The notes: generated by a model from the sequence alone, not told the origin. Positions 8,724 to 17,251 are shown, numbered from the stretch's first letter. The stretch is 64,000 bases of DNA from Pedococcus sp. 5OH_020 (GCF_027812955.1 NZ_JAPYZV010000006.1:186001-250000); one strand, 5' to 3'. Numbers and translations: made by a program.

Positions 8724-9566
8724 ATGCTGGTTGCCCTGACGTCGGCGCTGCGGGAGGCCGAGGCCGTACGAGGCGGCCTTGCCGCTTTCAACGTGGTCCA
8801 CCTGGAGCACGCGGAGGCGCTGGTCGGGGCGGGGGAGGACGCCGGCCTTCCGGTCGTTCTCCAGATCAGCGAGAACACCGTCGCCTTCCATCGCGGGCTG
8901 GCCGCGCTCGCCACCGCCACCAGGGTGCTCGCGGAGCGTGCGACCGTACCGGTGGTGCTCCACCTGGACCACGCGGTGTCGGTCGCGCTGGTGCACGAGG
9001 CGCTCGAGCTGGGGTTCACCTCGGTGATGTTCGACGGGTCCACCCTGGATGACGCCGAGAACCGCCGGACCACGCGAGACGTGGTGCGCCGGTGCCACGA
9101 CGCGGGCGTCAGCGTGGAGGCGGAGCTCGGCGAGATCGGCGGCAAGGACGGCGTCCATGCTCCCGGCGTCCGCACCCGCCCCGAGGAGGCCGCGGCCTTC
9201 GCGGCCGACACGGGAGTGGACGCCCTGGCCGTAGCGGTGGGGTCCTCGCATGCCATGACGCAACGGACCGCTGCGCTCGACCTCGAGCTCATCGCCCGGA
9301 TCCACGAAGTCGTCCGCGTGCCTCTGGTACTGCACGGCTCCTCCGGGGTCCCGGACGAGGGGATCGCCGCTGCCGTCCGGGCCGGGATGACGAAGATCAA
9401 CATCGCGACCCACCTCGCCGGTGTCTTCACCGCCACCGTGCGCGAGCGCCTGGGCGACGACCCTGGGCTGGTGGACAGCCGGAAGTACCTCGGCCCGGCT
9501 CGGGACTCCATGCGCGCTGAGGCCGCGCGGCTGATTCGCCTCGTGGCTCTTCGGCAGGAGCGGTAG
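8724..9566 (+). CDS. class II ketose-bisphosphate aldolase (tagatose-bisP type)
   Basis: A 280-aa zinc-dependent aldolase. The zinc ligands are visible in HLDHA (~residue 83), the Glu of EAELGEIGGK (~135), SSHAM (~175) and LHGSSGVPD (~208). The length (~285) fits the KbaY/GatY/AgaY branch rather than the ~345-aa fructose-bisphosphate aldolases. The ATG at 8724 follows AGGAG; the upstream frame to 8688 overlaps the kinase and is not needed. Its reaction would split tagatose 1,6-bisphosphate into dihydroxyacetone phosphate and glyceraldehyde 3-phosphate, ending the pathway. Confidence 0.85.
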   Translation: MLVALTSALREAEAVRGGLAAFNVVHLEHAEALVGAGEDAGLPVVLQISENTVAFHRGLAALATATRVLAERATVPVVLHLDHAVSVALVHEALELGFTSVMFDGSTLDDAENRRTTRDVVRRCHDAGVSVEAELGEIGGKDGVHAPGVRTRPEEAAAFAADTGVDALAVAVGSSHAMTQRTAALDLELIARIHEVVRVPLVLHGSSGVPDEGIAAAVRAGMTKINIATHLAGVFTATVRERLGDDPGLVDSRKYLGPARDSMRAEAARLIRLVALRQER

Positions 9567-9582
9567 GCCGCCCGGTCCTCCT

Positions 9583-9597
9583 GACGCCTTCGGCGTC
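9583..9597 (+). terminator. weak hairpin after aldolase gene
   Basis: GACGCC-TTC-GGCGTC forms a 6-bp stem 16 nt after the aldolase stop, flanked by CCGCCC and GGGCGG arms. No U-tract follows, so it is only a candidate terminator of the amino-sugar operon. Confidence 0.4.
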
Positions 9598-9661
9598 CAG
9601 GGCGGGAAGCATTGACGACGGTCGGTGCCGGAGTAGGGGCGCGCGGCATACGCTCAATGCC

Positions 9662-10285
9662 ATGAGCGACCTGCACTGCCCGGCGACGCTGTTGCTCGCG
9701 CGCCATGGTGACGCGGAGTACGGGCACGTGTCGGAGCTCTCCGACGAGGGTGGGTGGCTGACCGACCAGGGTGTCGCGCAGGTACGCGAGCTCGCTGAGT
9801 CGCTGCGCACGCGAAACGTCGCAGCGGTGTACTCGAGCACGATGCAGCGCGCCATCGCCTCGGCCGCCCTCGCGGCCGAGGTGCTGGGCCTGGACCCCCG
9901 AGCCGTGGGCGGCCTGGAGGAGCTCTCCGTCGGCGCTCTCGCCGGCCGTCCGCACGACGACCCCGAGCTGGCCTCGGTGTTCCGGGCGTGGGAGCACGGC
10001 GACCTGGCGCGCCGGGTCCCCGGCGGCGAGACCGGGCAGCAGCTGCTGGATCGCTTCCGGGAGGGGCTGCAGTCGATCGCCGACCTGCACCGTGGCGAGT
10101 CGGTGCTCGTCTTCTCGCACGGCGGGGTGATGTCCTTCGCCGTGCCCCGCCTGGCCGGGGTGGCACGCCAGGACCTCGTCAAAGCGCGGTTCCTGCCGAA
10201 CTGCGCGATCGCGCAGGTGGAGGTCGACGGCGACGGCTTCCGGGTGACCAGCTGGCCGGGGACGCAGGACCGGGCGGTCGTCTGA
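9662..10285 (+). CDS. histidine phosphatase family protein
   Basis: A 207-aa phosphoglycerate-mutase-like phosphatase. LLARHGDAEY near residue 12 is the RHG catalytic motif, VYSSTMQRAIASA carries the second Arg, a Glu in LEELSVG and the second catalytic His in FSHGGVMSF complete the site. The substrate is unknown; the family covers phosphoglycerate mutases, cobalamin phosphatases and broad phosphatases. TACGCT at 9649-9654 lies 7 nt before the ATG, which suggests a leaderless transcript. It is convergent with nucS. Confidence 0.85.
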   Translation: MSDLHCPATLLLARHGDAEYGHVSELSDEGGWLTDQGVAQVRELAESLRTRNVAAVYSSTMQRAIASAALAAEVLGLDPRAVGGLEELSVGALAGRPHDDPELASVFRAWEHGDLARRVPGGETGQQLLDRFREGLQSIADLHRGESVLVFSHGGVMSFAVPRLAGVARQDLVKARFLPNCAIAQVEVDGDGFRVTSWPGTQDRAVV

Positions 10286-10331
10286 GGGCTGCTTCGAGTG
10301 GGCTGGAGGCCGGTTCTGCGACCGATGAGCC

Positions 10332-11027
10332 TCAGAAGAGGCGGTGCTCGCTGTTGTCGATGCCCTTGAGCTCGTCGTAGTCGAGGGTCACGCACCGGAT
10401 CCCACGGTCGAGAGCCAGCGTTCGGGCCTGCGGCTTGATCTCCTGAGCCGCGAAGACCCCCGTCACCGGGGCGAGGTGCGGGTCGCGGTTCATCAGCTCC
10501 AGGTAGCGCGTGAGCTGCTCGACCCCGTCGATGTCGCCGCGACGCTTGATCTCGACCGCCACCGACGCACCGCCCGGGTCCTTGCACAGGATGTCGACGG
10601 GCCCGATCGCCGTCATGTACTCGCGGCGCACGAGGGTGTACCCGGACCCGAGCGTATGGATGTGCTCGGCCAGCAGCTTCTGCAGGTGGGCCTCCACGCC
10701 GTCCTTGACCAGCCCAGGATCCACCCCGAGGGCGTGGCTCGAGTCATGGAGGACGTCGTGGATGAGGACCCTGAGCCGGTCCTCCGACCTGGTGTGCTGC
10801 ACCTGCCACACGGCCGTCACCCCCAGCTCGACCTCATGCTCCCGCGGGGCCAGCTCGGCCATCGCGCAGGGAGGGGACATCCAGTTGAGCGGCTTGTAGG
10901 AGCCGCCGTCGCTGTGGACGAGGACGGAGCCGTCCGCCTTGACCATCAGGAGCCGCGTGGCTAGCGGCAGGTGGGCCGAGAGGCGCCCGTCGTAGTCCAC
11001 CGAGCACGTCGCAATGACCAGTCGCAC
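10332..11027 (-). CDS. nucS: mismatch-specific endonuclease NucS/EndoMS
   Basis: A 231-aa homodimeric nuclease that cuts both strands at mismatched base pairs; it replaces MutS/MutL repair in most actinobacteria. The N-terminal DNA-binding domain (to ~110) and C-terminal RecB-like nuclease domain are clear; catalytic residues are in GPVDILCKD (Asp) and [17 protein letters not shown] (Glu-x-Lys). The C-terminus ends in HRLF, consistent with the beta-clamp-binding tail known for the family. The GTG at 11027 is preceded by TAGAGT (11036-11041, minus strand) at 8 nt, so the mRNA is probably leaderless. Confidence 0.95.
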   Translation of the reverse strand: MRLVIATCSVDYDGRLSAHLPLATRLLMVKADGSVLVHSDGGSYKPLNWMSPPCAMAELAPREHEVELGVTAVWQVQHTRSEDRLRVLIHDVLHDSSHALGVDPGLVKDGVEAHLQKLLAEHIHTLGSGYTLVRREYMTAIGPVDILCKDPGGASVAVEIKRRGDIDGVEQLTRYLELMNRDPHLAPVTGVFAAQEIKPQARTLALDRGIRCVTLDYDELKGIDNSEHRLF

Positions 11028-11149
11028 GAGGCGTCACTCTACGTGGCGCGTCGAGGCGCAGGACACGGTCGGGTGACAGCGACGAGGCTCACGTTGCGCT
11101 GGTCGCCCCGCCCGGCGCACACTCGAAGCCTGAGGTGAGGTGAGCACGC

Positions 11150-11554
11150 ATGCCGCTCCTGCTGGGCAATGTCGCCGGGTTCGCAGTCTTCGTCGCAACC
11201 GGTGTCAGCGTGCTGCGCTGGATCAACTCCGGGCAGCCGCCCCGCGTGGTGCGCCCGGCGCTGGGGTGGGCACGGGTCAGGCTGGAGGCACGCCGTCCCC
11301 GTCCTGAGCCGCTGCCCCCGGTCCTTCTGGCGCTGGAGCTGAGCCGCCTGGCCGACCACATCCGGCGGGTCGAGGAGTCGAACCTTCCTCGCAAGGCCGA
11401 GCGCCTCATGGCCGCGCGGCTGGCCTACGACCACGCCCTGCGGGACTACTGCCGAGCCGTGGACATTCCCGTGCCGACGGCCATCCGGGGTCTGTCCCGG
11501 GAGCAGCGCTTCCACATGGAGTCGGCGCTCATCGGGGCGGGCCACGAGTGGTGA
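11150..11554 (+). CDS. conserved membrane-anchored hypothetical protein
   Basis: A 134-aa protein that I do not recognise by function. It starts with one hydrophobic segment (residues 2-22), continues with a Pro/Arg-rich stretch and ends in a helical region around residues 60-115 with many Leu, Ala and Arg. It is divergent from nucS with about 120 bp between. GAGGTGAG lies upstream of the ATG. It is probably a small single-pass membrane protein with its bulk in the cytoplasm. Confidence 0.65.
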   Translation: MPLLLGNVAGFAVFVATGVSVLRWINSGQPPRVVRPALGWARVRLEARRPRPEPLPPVLLALELSRLADHIRRVEESNLPRKAERLMAARLAYDHALRDYCRAVDIPVPTAIRGLSREQRFHMESALIGAGHEW

Positions 11555-11666
11555 CCTGCCCAGGCTGAGCCGCTGAGCGCAGCGGCGCCGACGGCAACGG
11601 CGTCCGTGGCGACCGTCACGCCGGCAGGGGGTCCACCGGGCGTGACGGCTCTGGAAGACTCCGGGC

Positions 11667-13445
11667 ATGGCTCGTGAGTTCAGCAAGGTCGCAGTGGTCG
11701 GTCTCGGCACCATGGGCGCGGGCATCGTGGAGGTCTTCGCCCGTAACGGGATCGACGTGGTCGCCGTCGAGGTCGACGAGGCTGCGGTGGATAGGGGTCG
11801 TGGCGTGCTCCAGCACTCGACCGCGCGGGCCGTGGCCCGCGGCAAGCTGTCCGAGCAGGACCAGCAGGCGCTCCACGCCCGGGTCCGCTTCACCTCCAGC
11901 CTGGACGAGCTCGCCGACTGTCAGCTGGTGGTCGAGGCGGTGCCGGAGCACCTGGACCTGAAGAGGGAGATCTTCGGCAAGCTGGACGCCATCGTGGGTC
12001 CGGAGGCGATCCTGGCCACCAACACCTCGTCGCTGTCCGTCACCGAGATCGCGGTCGCAACGAGCAACCCCAAGCGCGTCGTGGGCATGCACTTCTTCAA
12101 CCCCGCGCCCGTCCTTCAGTTCGTGGAGGTCATCCGCACCGTCCTCACCGAGGACGAGGTGTTCGAGGACGTCAAGGCGCTGGCGCTGCGCCTGGGCAAG
12201 CAGCCCGTCATCGTGGGCGACAAGGCGGGGTTCATCGCCAACGCCCTCCTCTTCGGCTACCTCAACCACGCCGTCTCGATGTTCGAGAGCCGGTATGCCA
12301 GCCGCGAGGACATCGACGCGGCGATGAGGCTGGGCTGCGGCTACCCGATGGGCCCGCTGGCGCTGATGGACCTCATCGGCCTGGACACGGCGTACGAGAT
12401 CCTCGACACGATGTACAAGCAGGGCCGCAACCGCCTGCACGCGCCGAGCCCGGTCATCAAGCAGCTGGTCAGTGCCGGTCTCAAGGGACGCAAGAGCGGT
12501 CGAGGCTTCTATACCTATGCGGAGCCGGGCTCGTCCCAGGTCGTCGAGGACGCGCTCACGCCGCGGCCGGCCGCAGACAGTGACCGGTCCCTGCCTGAGG
12601 TTCGCAGGGTGGGGGTCGTCGGCTCCGGCACCATGGCCACGGGCATCATCGAGGTCTTCGCCAAGGCTGGACTGGACGTCGTCTACGTCACCCGCGGCCA
12701 GCCGAAGGTGGACGCCGTGACGGCGGCGGTCGGCACCTCCCTGGAGAAGGCGGTCCAGCGGGGCAGGCTGGACCAGGTGGCCCGTGACCAGGCCCTTGCC
12801 CACCTCGCGGGCACCACGGCGCTGGATGCCCTGTCGGACGTCGACCTGGTCGTCGAGGCGGTGGTCGAGGACCTGGCCGTCAAGCGTGCGCTCTTCGAGA
12901 ACCTCGACGAGATCTGCCGGCCGGGCGCGATCCTCGCGACGACGACGTCCTCCCTGCCGGTGGTGGAGTGCGCCGCCGCCACGTCCCGTCCGCAGGACGT
13001 CGTCGGCATGCACTTCTTCAACCCCGCCCAGGTCATGAGGCTCGTGGAGGTCGTTCACACCGTCTCCACCAGCGCCGACGTCGTGGCCACAATTCAGGAC
13101 CTCTGCACGGCCGTGGGCAAGCACCCGGTGACCTGTGGCGACCGTTCGGGCTTCATCGTGAACGCCCTGCTCTTTCCCTATCTCAACGACGCGGTCAAGA
13201 TGCTGGAGGCGAACTACGCCACAGCGGACGCCATCGACACCGCCATGAAGACGGGCTGTGGACTGCCGATGGGACCGTTCGAGCTGCTGGACGTGGTGGG
13301 GCTCGATGTGGCGCTGGCCATCCAGCGGGAGCTGTACCTGGAGTTCCGGGAGCCCGGCTTCGCACCGGCGCCCCTGCTGGAGCACCTCGTCACCGCCGGT
13401 TACCTCGGCCGCAAGACAGGTCGCGGCTTCCGCACGTACGCGTAG
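11667..13445 (+). CDS. tandem (double) 3-hydroxyacyl-CoA dehydrogenase
   Basis: A 592-aa protein made of two complete 3-hydroxyacyl-CoA dehydrogenase units in a row. Unit 1 (residues ~5-290) has GLGTMGAG, EAVPEHLDLK, NTSSLSVTE, GMHFFNP, GFIANALL and GRKSGRGFYTY; unit 2 (~312-592) has GSGTMATG, EAVVEDLAVK, TTSSLPVVE, GMHFFNP, GFIVNALL and GRKTGRGFRTY. Each retains the catalytic His of HFFNP and the NAD-binding Rossmann loop. Single-unit relatives are ~290 aa. It oxidises 3-hydroxyacyl-CoA (probably 3-hydroxybutyryl-CoA) or runs in reverse to feed crotonyl-CoA. AAGACT sits 6 nt before the ATG. It may serve fatty-acid oxidation or the ethylmalonyl-CoA route with the nearby ccrA. Confidence 0.9.
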   Translation: MAREFSKVAVVGLGTMGAGIVEVFARNGIDVVAVEVDEAAVDRGRGVLQHSTARAVARGKLSEQDQQALHARVRFTSSLDELADCQLVVEAVPEHLDLKREIFGKLDAIVGPEAILATNTSSLSVTEIAVATSNPKRVVGMHFFNPAPVLQFVEVIRTVLTEDEVFEDVKALALRLGKQPVIVGDKAGFIANALLFGYLNHAVSMFESRYASREDIDAAMRLGCGYPMGPLALMDLIGLDTAYEILDTMYKQGRNRLHAPSPVIKQLVSAGLKGRKSGRGFYTYAEPGSSQVVEDALTPRPAADSDRSLPEVRRVGVVGSGTMATGIIEVFAKAGLDVVYVTRGQPKVDAVTAAVGTSLEKAVQRGRLDQVARDQALAHLAGTTALDALSDVDLVVEAVVEDLAVKRALFENLDEICRPGAILATTTSSLPVVECAAATSRPQDVVGMHFFNPAQVMRLVEVVHTVSTSADVVATIQDLCTAVGKHPVTCGDRSGFIVNALLFPYLNDAVKMLEANYATADAIDTAMKTGCGLPMGPFELLDVVGLDVALAIQRELYLEFREPGFAPAPLLEHLVTAGYLGRKTGRGFRTYA

Positions 13446-13490
13446 TCGCCTCGGCCGGGCGCCGCCTCCGCGCTCTGCGAGAATGGCGCC

Positions 13491-13790
13491 ATGCCCCGCG
13501 CCAACCGTCGCCGGCGCGACGACGCGCCGCTGAACCTCGACCGCACGGCCGGCGGGCTGGTGACGAGGCAGCGGTATGGCGCGGAAGAGTGGTTCGTGCG
13601 GAGGGTCACCGGTGCCGGAGCGGGCCGCGACTACCTGTGCCCGGGATGTCAGCAGTCGATCCCACCCGGCATGCCGCACGTCGTGGTGTGGCCGGCCGAA
13701 GGCATCGGCGGGATCGACGACCGCAGGCACTGGCACACGCCATGCTGGGACGCTCGCGAGCGCCGCCACACCACCGGCGCCATCCGCTGA
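13491..13790 (+). CDS. small conserved zinc-ribbon-like protein
   Basis: A 99-aa basic protein conserved in actinobacteria, in some genomes labelled ATP/GTP-binding without proof. It carries YLCPGCQQSI (CxxC), PHVVVW and HWHTPCW, so two Cys, His and a further Cys could bind one zinc ion. The first 12 residues are rich in Arg. GAGAAT ends 6 nt before the ATG. No function is assigned. Confidence 0.7.
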   Translation: MPRANRRRRDDAPLNLDRTAGGLVTRQRYGAEEWFVRRVTGAGAGRDYLCPGCQQSIPPGMPHVVVWPAEGIGGIDDRRHWHTPCWDARERRHTTGAIR

Positions 13791-13832
13791 GCGCGGGCGG
13801 CCCGGCGCCCCGCGCCATACCGCTAGGGACGT

Positions 13833-13911
13833 CCCCGACCGGACTCACGTTGTCGTGAGTGTTGGCGCCGCCCAGCCCGCGACACGCACAAAACTGTGAG
13901 TCCGGTCGGGG
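13833..13911. repeat. dispersed intergenic palindromic repeat, copy 1
   Basis: A perfect 16-bp inverted repeat (CCCCGACCGGACTCAC at 13833-13848, complement at 13896-13911) encloses a 47-nt loop with the core GCGACACGCACAA (13879-13891). The reverse complement of the element at 28188-28282 matches along nearly its whole length. It sits between two convergent genes and could also end their transcripts. Confidence 0.75.
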
Positions 13912-13938
13912 AAAGGCCGGGCCGACGCGGGGAGGGGG

Positions 13939-15282
13939 TCAGTGGCGGCGCTGACGCGGTAGCAGGACCTCTTCGTAGAGGAGCAGCAGCCCCGCCGCCA
14001 CCGGGATGGCCAGCAGCGCTCCGATCACCCCGAGGAGGGTGCCGCCGGCCAGCGCCGCCACCACCGTCACGGCGCCGGGCACGGACACGGTGCGCTGCAT
14101 GATCCGCGGGGCGACGACGTAGTTCTCCAGCTGCTGGTAGACCACGTAGTAGACCGCCGCGATCACCGCTTTGCGCGGCTCGTCGAACACTGCCACCAGG
14201 CACACCACCGACGCCCCGACGGAGGCGCCCACCATCGGGATGAGCCCCAGGAACCCCACCGCCACGGCCAGGACCGCGGCGTACGGGATGCCGACGACCA
14301 GCATCATGATCCACGAGCAGAACGCGTTGATCGTCGCGATGGCGACCTGACCGATGGCGTAGGAGCCGGTCCGCCGCATGATCTCCTCGGACAGCGAGAT
14401 CACTCTGGCGCGCCGCGAGACCGGGACGATGGCGTATGCCGCCTGCTTGACCCGGGGCAGGGAGGCAAGGAGGAAGAGCGTGAGCACCAGCACGGTGAAG
14501 CCCTGGAAGACCCCGCCGATGACGGCCGCGCCGACACCCAGGACACCACCGAAGACCTGCCCGACGAAGGTGCCGTCGGACATGCGCTTTGTCACCTCCG
14601 CCTGGATCCGGTCGACGACGTTGTAGTGCCGGTCAAGGTCGGTCACCAGGCGGCTCTTGAGGATCCCGTCCAGGTACTCGGGGGCCTTCTGGGCGAGGTC
14701 GGTGCCCTGCGCGATGACGGGTGGCACCACGAGCAGCCCGAGCAGGGTGAAGACGGTGACGACCCCGGCGAAGACGAGCGCGACGCCGAAGGGCCTCCTC
14801 ACGCCGTGGTTGGTGAGGGCCTCGACGATCGGGTTCAGCGCGAGGGTGAGGAAGAATGCGACGACGACCAGGGTCATCACGGTGGTGAGCCGTCCGATCG
14901 TCTGCCAGAGCAGGACCGCCGTGAGGACGCCGATCGCCCCGGTGAACCCCATGTAGAACGGGGACTGCCGGTTGATGGGGCGACCGGCGCGGCCGTAGGG
15001 GTTGGGCCCCTCCTTCGCCCGGGCGTTGGCGCGCTCCATCACTGCCTCGATGTCGTCCGGCTTCGCCGTCTCCTCGTCGGCGAGCTCCCTCTGGAGCCGG
15101 CCGGCCTCGGCCTCCTCCCGCGGGGTCGCCCCGTCCGGTGCTCCCCAGCCGTCCTCTGGGAACAGCACGCCGACCGGACCCTCGGAAGGACCGTCACCCT
15201 CGGTGTGGACCGGGTGGTTGCTGGCACGCAGGTACTCGCGTTGGGTCCGGCGGTACTGCTTCCAGCGGTCGAGCAGCGACAT
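13939..15282 (-). CDS. AI-2E family transporter (PerM-type membrane protein)
   Basis: A 447-aa membrane protein. The first ~105 residues are hydrophilic and charged, unusually long for the family; then about eight membrane segments follow, with the family-typical C-terminal GGTLLGVIGALLAIPVAA. Members export or exchange small compounds or ions; the substrate is unknown here. The ATG at 15282 is chosen because TAGGCT (15290-15295, minus strand) lies 7 nt upstream, suggesting a leaderless start; a GTG at 15300 is the alternative. Confidence 0.85.
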   Translation of the reverse strand: MSLLDRWKQYRRTQREYLRASNHPVHTEGDGPSEGPVGVLFPEDGWGAPDGATPREEAEAGRLQRELADEETAKPDDIEAVMERANARAKEGPNPYGRAGRPINRQSPFYMGFTGAIGVLTAVLLWQTIGRLTTVMTLVVVAFFLTLALNPIVEALTNHGVRRPFGVALVFAGVVTVFTLLGLLVVPPVIAQGTDLAQKAPEYLDGILKSRLVTDLDRHYNVVDRIQAEVTKRMSDGTFVGQVFGGVLGVGAAVIGGVFQGFTVLVLTLFLLASLPRVKQAAYAIVPVSRRARVISLSEEIMRRTGSYAIGQVAIATINAFCSWIMMLVVGIPYAAVLAVAVGFLGLIPMVGASVGASVVCLVAVFDEPRKAVIAAVYYVVYQQLENYVVAPRIMQRTVSVPGAVTVVAALAGGTLLGVIGALLAIPVAAGLLLLYEEVLLPRQRRH

Positions 15283-15342
15283 GGCGGCGAGCCTATCCAC
15301 TGACGTGCGGCACCCAGCCTGTGACCGGGGGCCGTTTTCCCC

Positions 15343-16680
15343 TCAGGCGTTGCGGAAGCGGTTGATCGCCTCGAGGTGCCGTGTCCGCTTCTCCTCGTCG
15401 CGCACGCCGAGACCCTCCTGCGGCGACAGCGTGAGAACCCCGACCTTGCCCTGGTGCAGGTTCTTGTGGACGTCGTAGGCCGCCTGGCCGACCTCCTCCA
15501 TGGCGTACGTCCTGCTGAGCGTCGGATGGATCAGGCCGCGGTTGATGAGGTCGTTCGCCTCCCAGGCCTCGCGGTAGTTGGCGAAGTGCGACCCGATGAC
15601 CCGCTTGAGGTTCATCCACAGGTAACGGTTGTCGTACTCGTGCAGGTAGCCGCTCGTCGACGCGCACGTGACGATGGTGCCGCCCTTGCGAGCCACGAAG
15701 GTGGACGCGCCGAAGGTCTCGCGACCGGGGTGTTCGAACACGATGTCCGGGTCCTTCCCGCCCGTCAGCTCGCGGATCCTGGCTCCGAGCCGCTTCCACT
15801 CCCGGGGGTCCTGGGTGCTCTCGTCCTTCCAGAACCGGTACCCCTCGGCGTTGCGGTCGATCACCAGGTCCGCGCCCATCGAACGGCAGATGTGCGCCTT
15901 GTCGGCGGAGGAGACGACGCAGACCGGAGTGGCACCGCCCGCGAGAGCCATCTGCGTGGCGTAGGAGCCGAGGCCGCCGCTGGCCCCCCACACGAGCACG
16001 ACGTCGCCGAGCTTCATCCCGGCACCGTTGCGTGACACGAGCTGTCGGTATGCCGTGGAGTTCACCAGGCCCGGGGAGGCGGCCTCCTCCCACGTGAGAT
16101 GGCCGGGCTTGGGCATGAGCTGGTTGGTCTTGACGACCGCCAGCTCCGCGAGGCCACCGAAGTTGGTCTCGAAACCCCAGATCCGCTGCTCCGGGTCGAG
16201 CATCGTGTCGTTGTGGCCGTCGGCGCTCTCGAGCTCGACGGAGAGGCAGTGCGCGACGACCTCCTCGCCGGGCTTCCACTTCTGCACACCTGGGCCGACC
16301 CTCAGGACGACCCCGGCCAGGTCCGAGCCGACCACGTGGTACGGCAGGTCGTGGCGCCTGGCGTACTCCGACGTGCGGCCGTAGCGCTCCAGGAAGCCGA
16401 ACGTCGACATGGGCTCGAAGATCGACGTCCACACCGTGTTGTAGTTGATGGCGCTCGCCATCACCGCCACGAGGGCCTCGCCGGGAGCCAGCTCCGGCAC
16501 CGCCACGTCGTCCACATGCAGCGACTTGCGGGGGTCCTTGTCACGGCTGGCCAGCCCATCGAACAGGTCGACCTCGTCCTTGTGCACCGTCACGGCACGG
16601 TACGACTCGGGGACGGTCAGTCCGGCATACGTCTCCACAGAGCGGTCTCCGGCGAGGATGGCGTCGCGGATGTCCTGCAT
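15343..16680 (-). CDS. ccrA: crotonyl-CoA carboxylase/reductase
   Basis: A 445-aa NADPH-dependent MDR-family enzyme that reduces and carboxylates crotonyl-CoA to (2S)-ethylmalonyl-CoA. The CO2-binding residues known from enoyl-CoA carboxylases/reductases are all there: Asn in INYNTVW, Phe-Glu in GFETNFGG and His in GSHFANYREA, which separates it from plain reductases. The nucleotide-binding loop is WGASGGLGSYA. The ATG at 16680 has GAGGAG 8 nt upstream. With the epimerase gene next door and the double dehydrogenase nearby it fits the ethylmalonyl-CoA pathway of acetate assimilation, or supply of ethylmalonyl-CoA for polyketides. Confidence 0.95.
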   Translation of the reverse strand: MQDIRDAILAGDRSVETYAGLTVPESYRAVTVHKDEVDLFDGLASRDKDPRKSLHVDDVAVPELAPGEALVAVMASAINYNTVWTSIFEPMSTFGFLERYGRTSEYARRHDLPYHVVGSDLAGVVLRVGPGVQKWKPGEEVVAHCLSVELESADGHNDTMLDPEQRIWGFETNFGGLAELAVVKTNQLMPKPGHLTWEEAASPGLVNSTAYRQLVSRNGAGMKLGDVVLVWGASGGLGSYATQMALAGGATPVCVVSSADKAHICRSMGADLVIDRNAEGYRFWKDESTQDPREWKRLGARIRELTGGKDPDIVFEHPGRETFGASTFVARKGGTIVTCASTSGYLHEYDNRYLWMNLKRVIGSHFANYREAWEANDLINRGLIHPTLSRTYAMEEVGQAAYDVHKNLHQGKVGVLTLSPQEGLGVRDEEKRTRHLEAINRFRNA

Positions 16681-16810
16681 GGGAGTGGCTCCTCGGCGTC
16701 GGGGGAGGGCGGGGCAAGGCTGTGGCCGAAACTAGTGCGGCCCAAGGCGCCCCGGAGCACCGGTGAGACTCCGGTCACGCGGTGACCTGGCTCACGGCAA
16801 CCGGGGACTT

Positions 16811-17251
16811 TCAGTGCGTCTCGTACGCGGGCTCGACGAGCTCGACCAACACGCCGCCAGCGTCCTTCGGGTGGATGAAGTTGACCCTCGAGTTCGACGT
16901 GCCGCGGCGCGGCTCGTCGTAGAGCAGCCGCAGCCCGCGCTCGCGAAGCACCTGGCTCACGGCCTCGACGTCCTCGACCCGGTAGGCCACCTGCTGCACT
17001 CCCGGCCCCGACTTGTCGAGGAACCTGGCGATCGTGGACTCGGGAGTCAGCGGAGCGAGCAGCTGGATGTGCGAACCACTGCCCCCCACGTCCATCATCG
17101 CCTCGCGGACGCCCTGCTCCTCGTTGACCTCCTCGTGGGCCAGAGTCATGCCATAGGTGTCGCGGTAGAAGGCGACCGCCTCGTCGAGGTCGCGCACCGC
17201 CACCCCGACGTGGTCGATGGCCGTGAAGAGCTCGTGCGGAAGGGCGTTCAT
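16811..17251 (-). CDS. mce: methylmalonyl/ethylmalonyl-CoA epimerase
   Basis: A 146-aa vicinal-oxygen-chelate protein that interconverts (2R)- and (2S)-methylmalonyl-CoA; the same enzyme type acts on ethylmalonyl-CoA. Metal ligands are seen as His in AIDHVGVAV, Gln in SHIQLLAP and Glu in VLVELVEP. The position where many homologues have a third His (VHH-type) reads GVQQVAYRV, a variant I also associate with mycobacterial-type homologues. TAAGGT (17259-17264, minus strand) is 7 nt before the ATG, indicating a leaderless mRNA. It lies just upstream of ccrA on the same strand with a 130-nt gap. Confidence 0.92.
   Translation of the reverse strand: MNALPHELFTAIDHVGVAVRDLDEAVAFYRDTYGMTLAHEEVNEEQGVREAMMDVGGSGSHIQLLAPLTPESTIARFLDKSGPGVQQVAYRVEDVEAVSQVLRERGLRLLYDEPRRGTSNSRVNFIHPKDAGGVLVELVEPAYETH

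Noticed and set aside
9601-9661. TTGACG at 9612 as -35 of the phosphatase gene
   Set aside because: It is 31 nt from the -10 box TACGCT, too far for one promoter.
11616-13769. A 717-codon minus-strand frame opposite the double dehydrogenase
   Set aside because: It mirrors the third-codon GC bias of the real gene; no start signal or motif is seen.
13833-13911. Inverted repeat read as the end of an insertion sequence
   Set aside because: No transposase or target duplication is present, and a full second copy lies in another intergenic gap; it fits a short dispersed repeat better.
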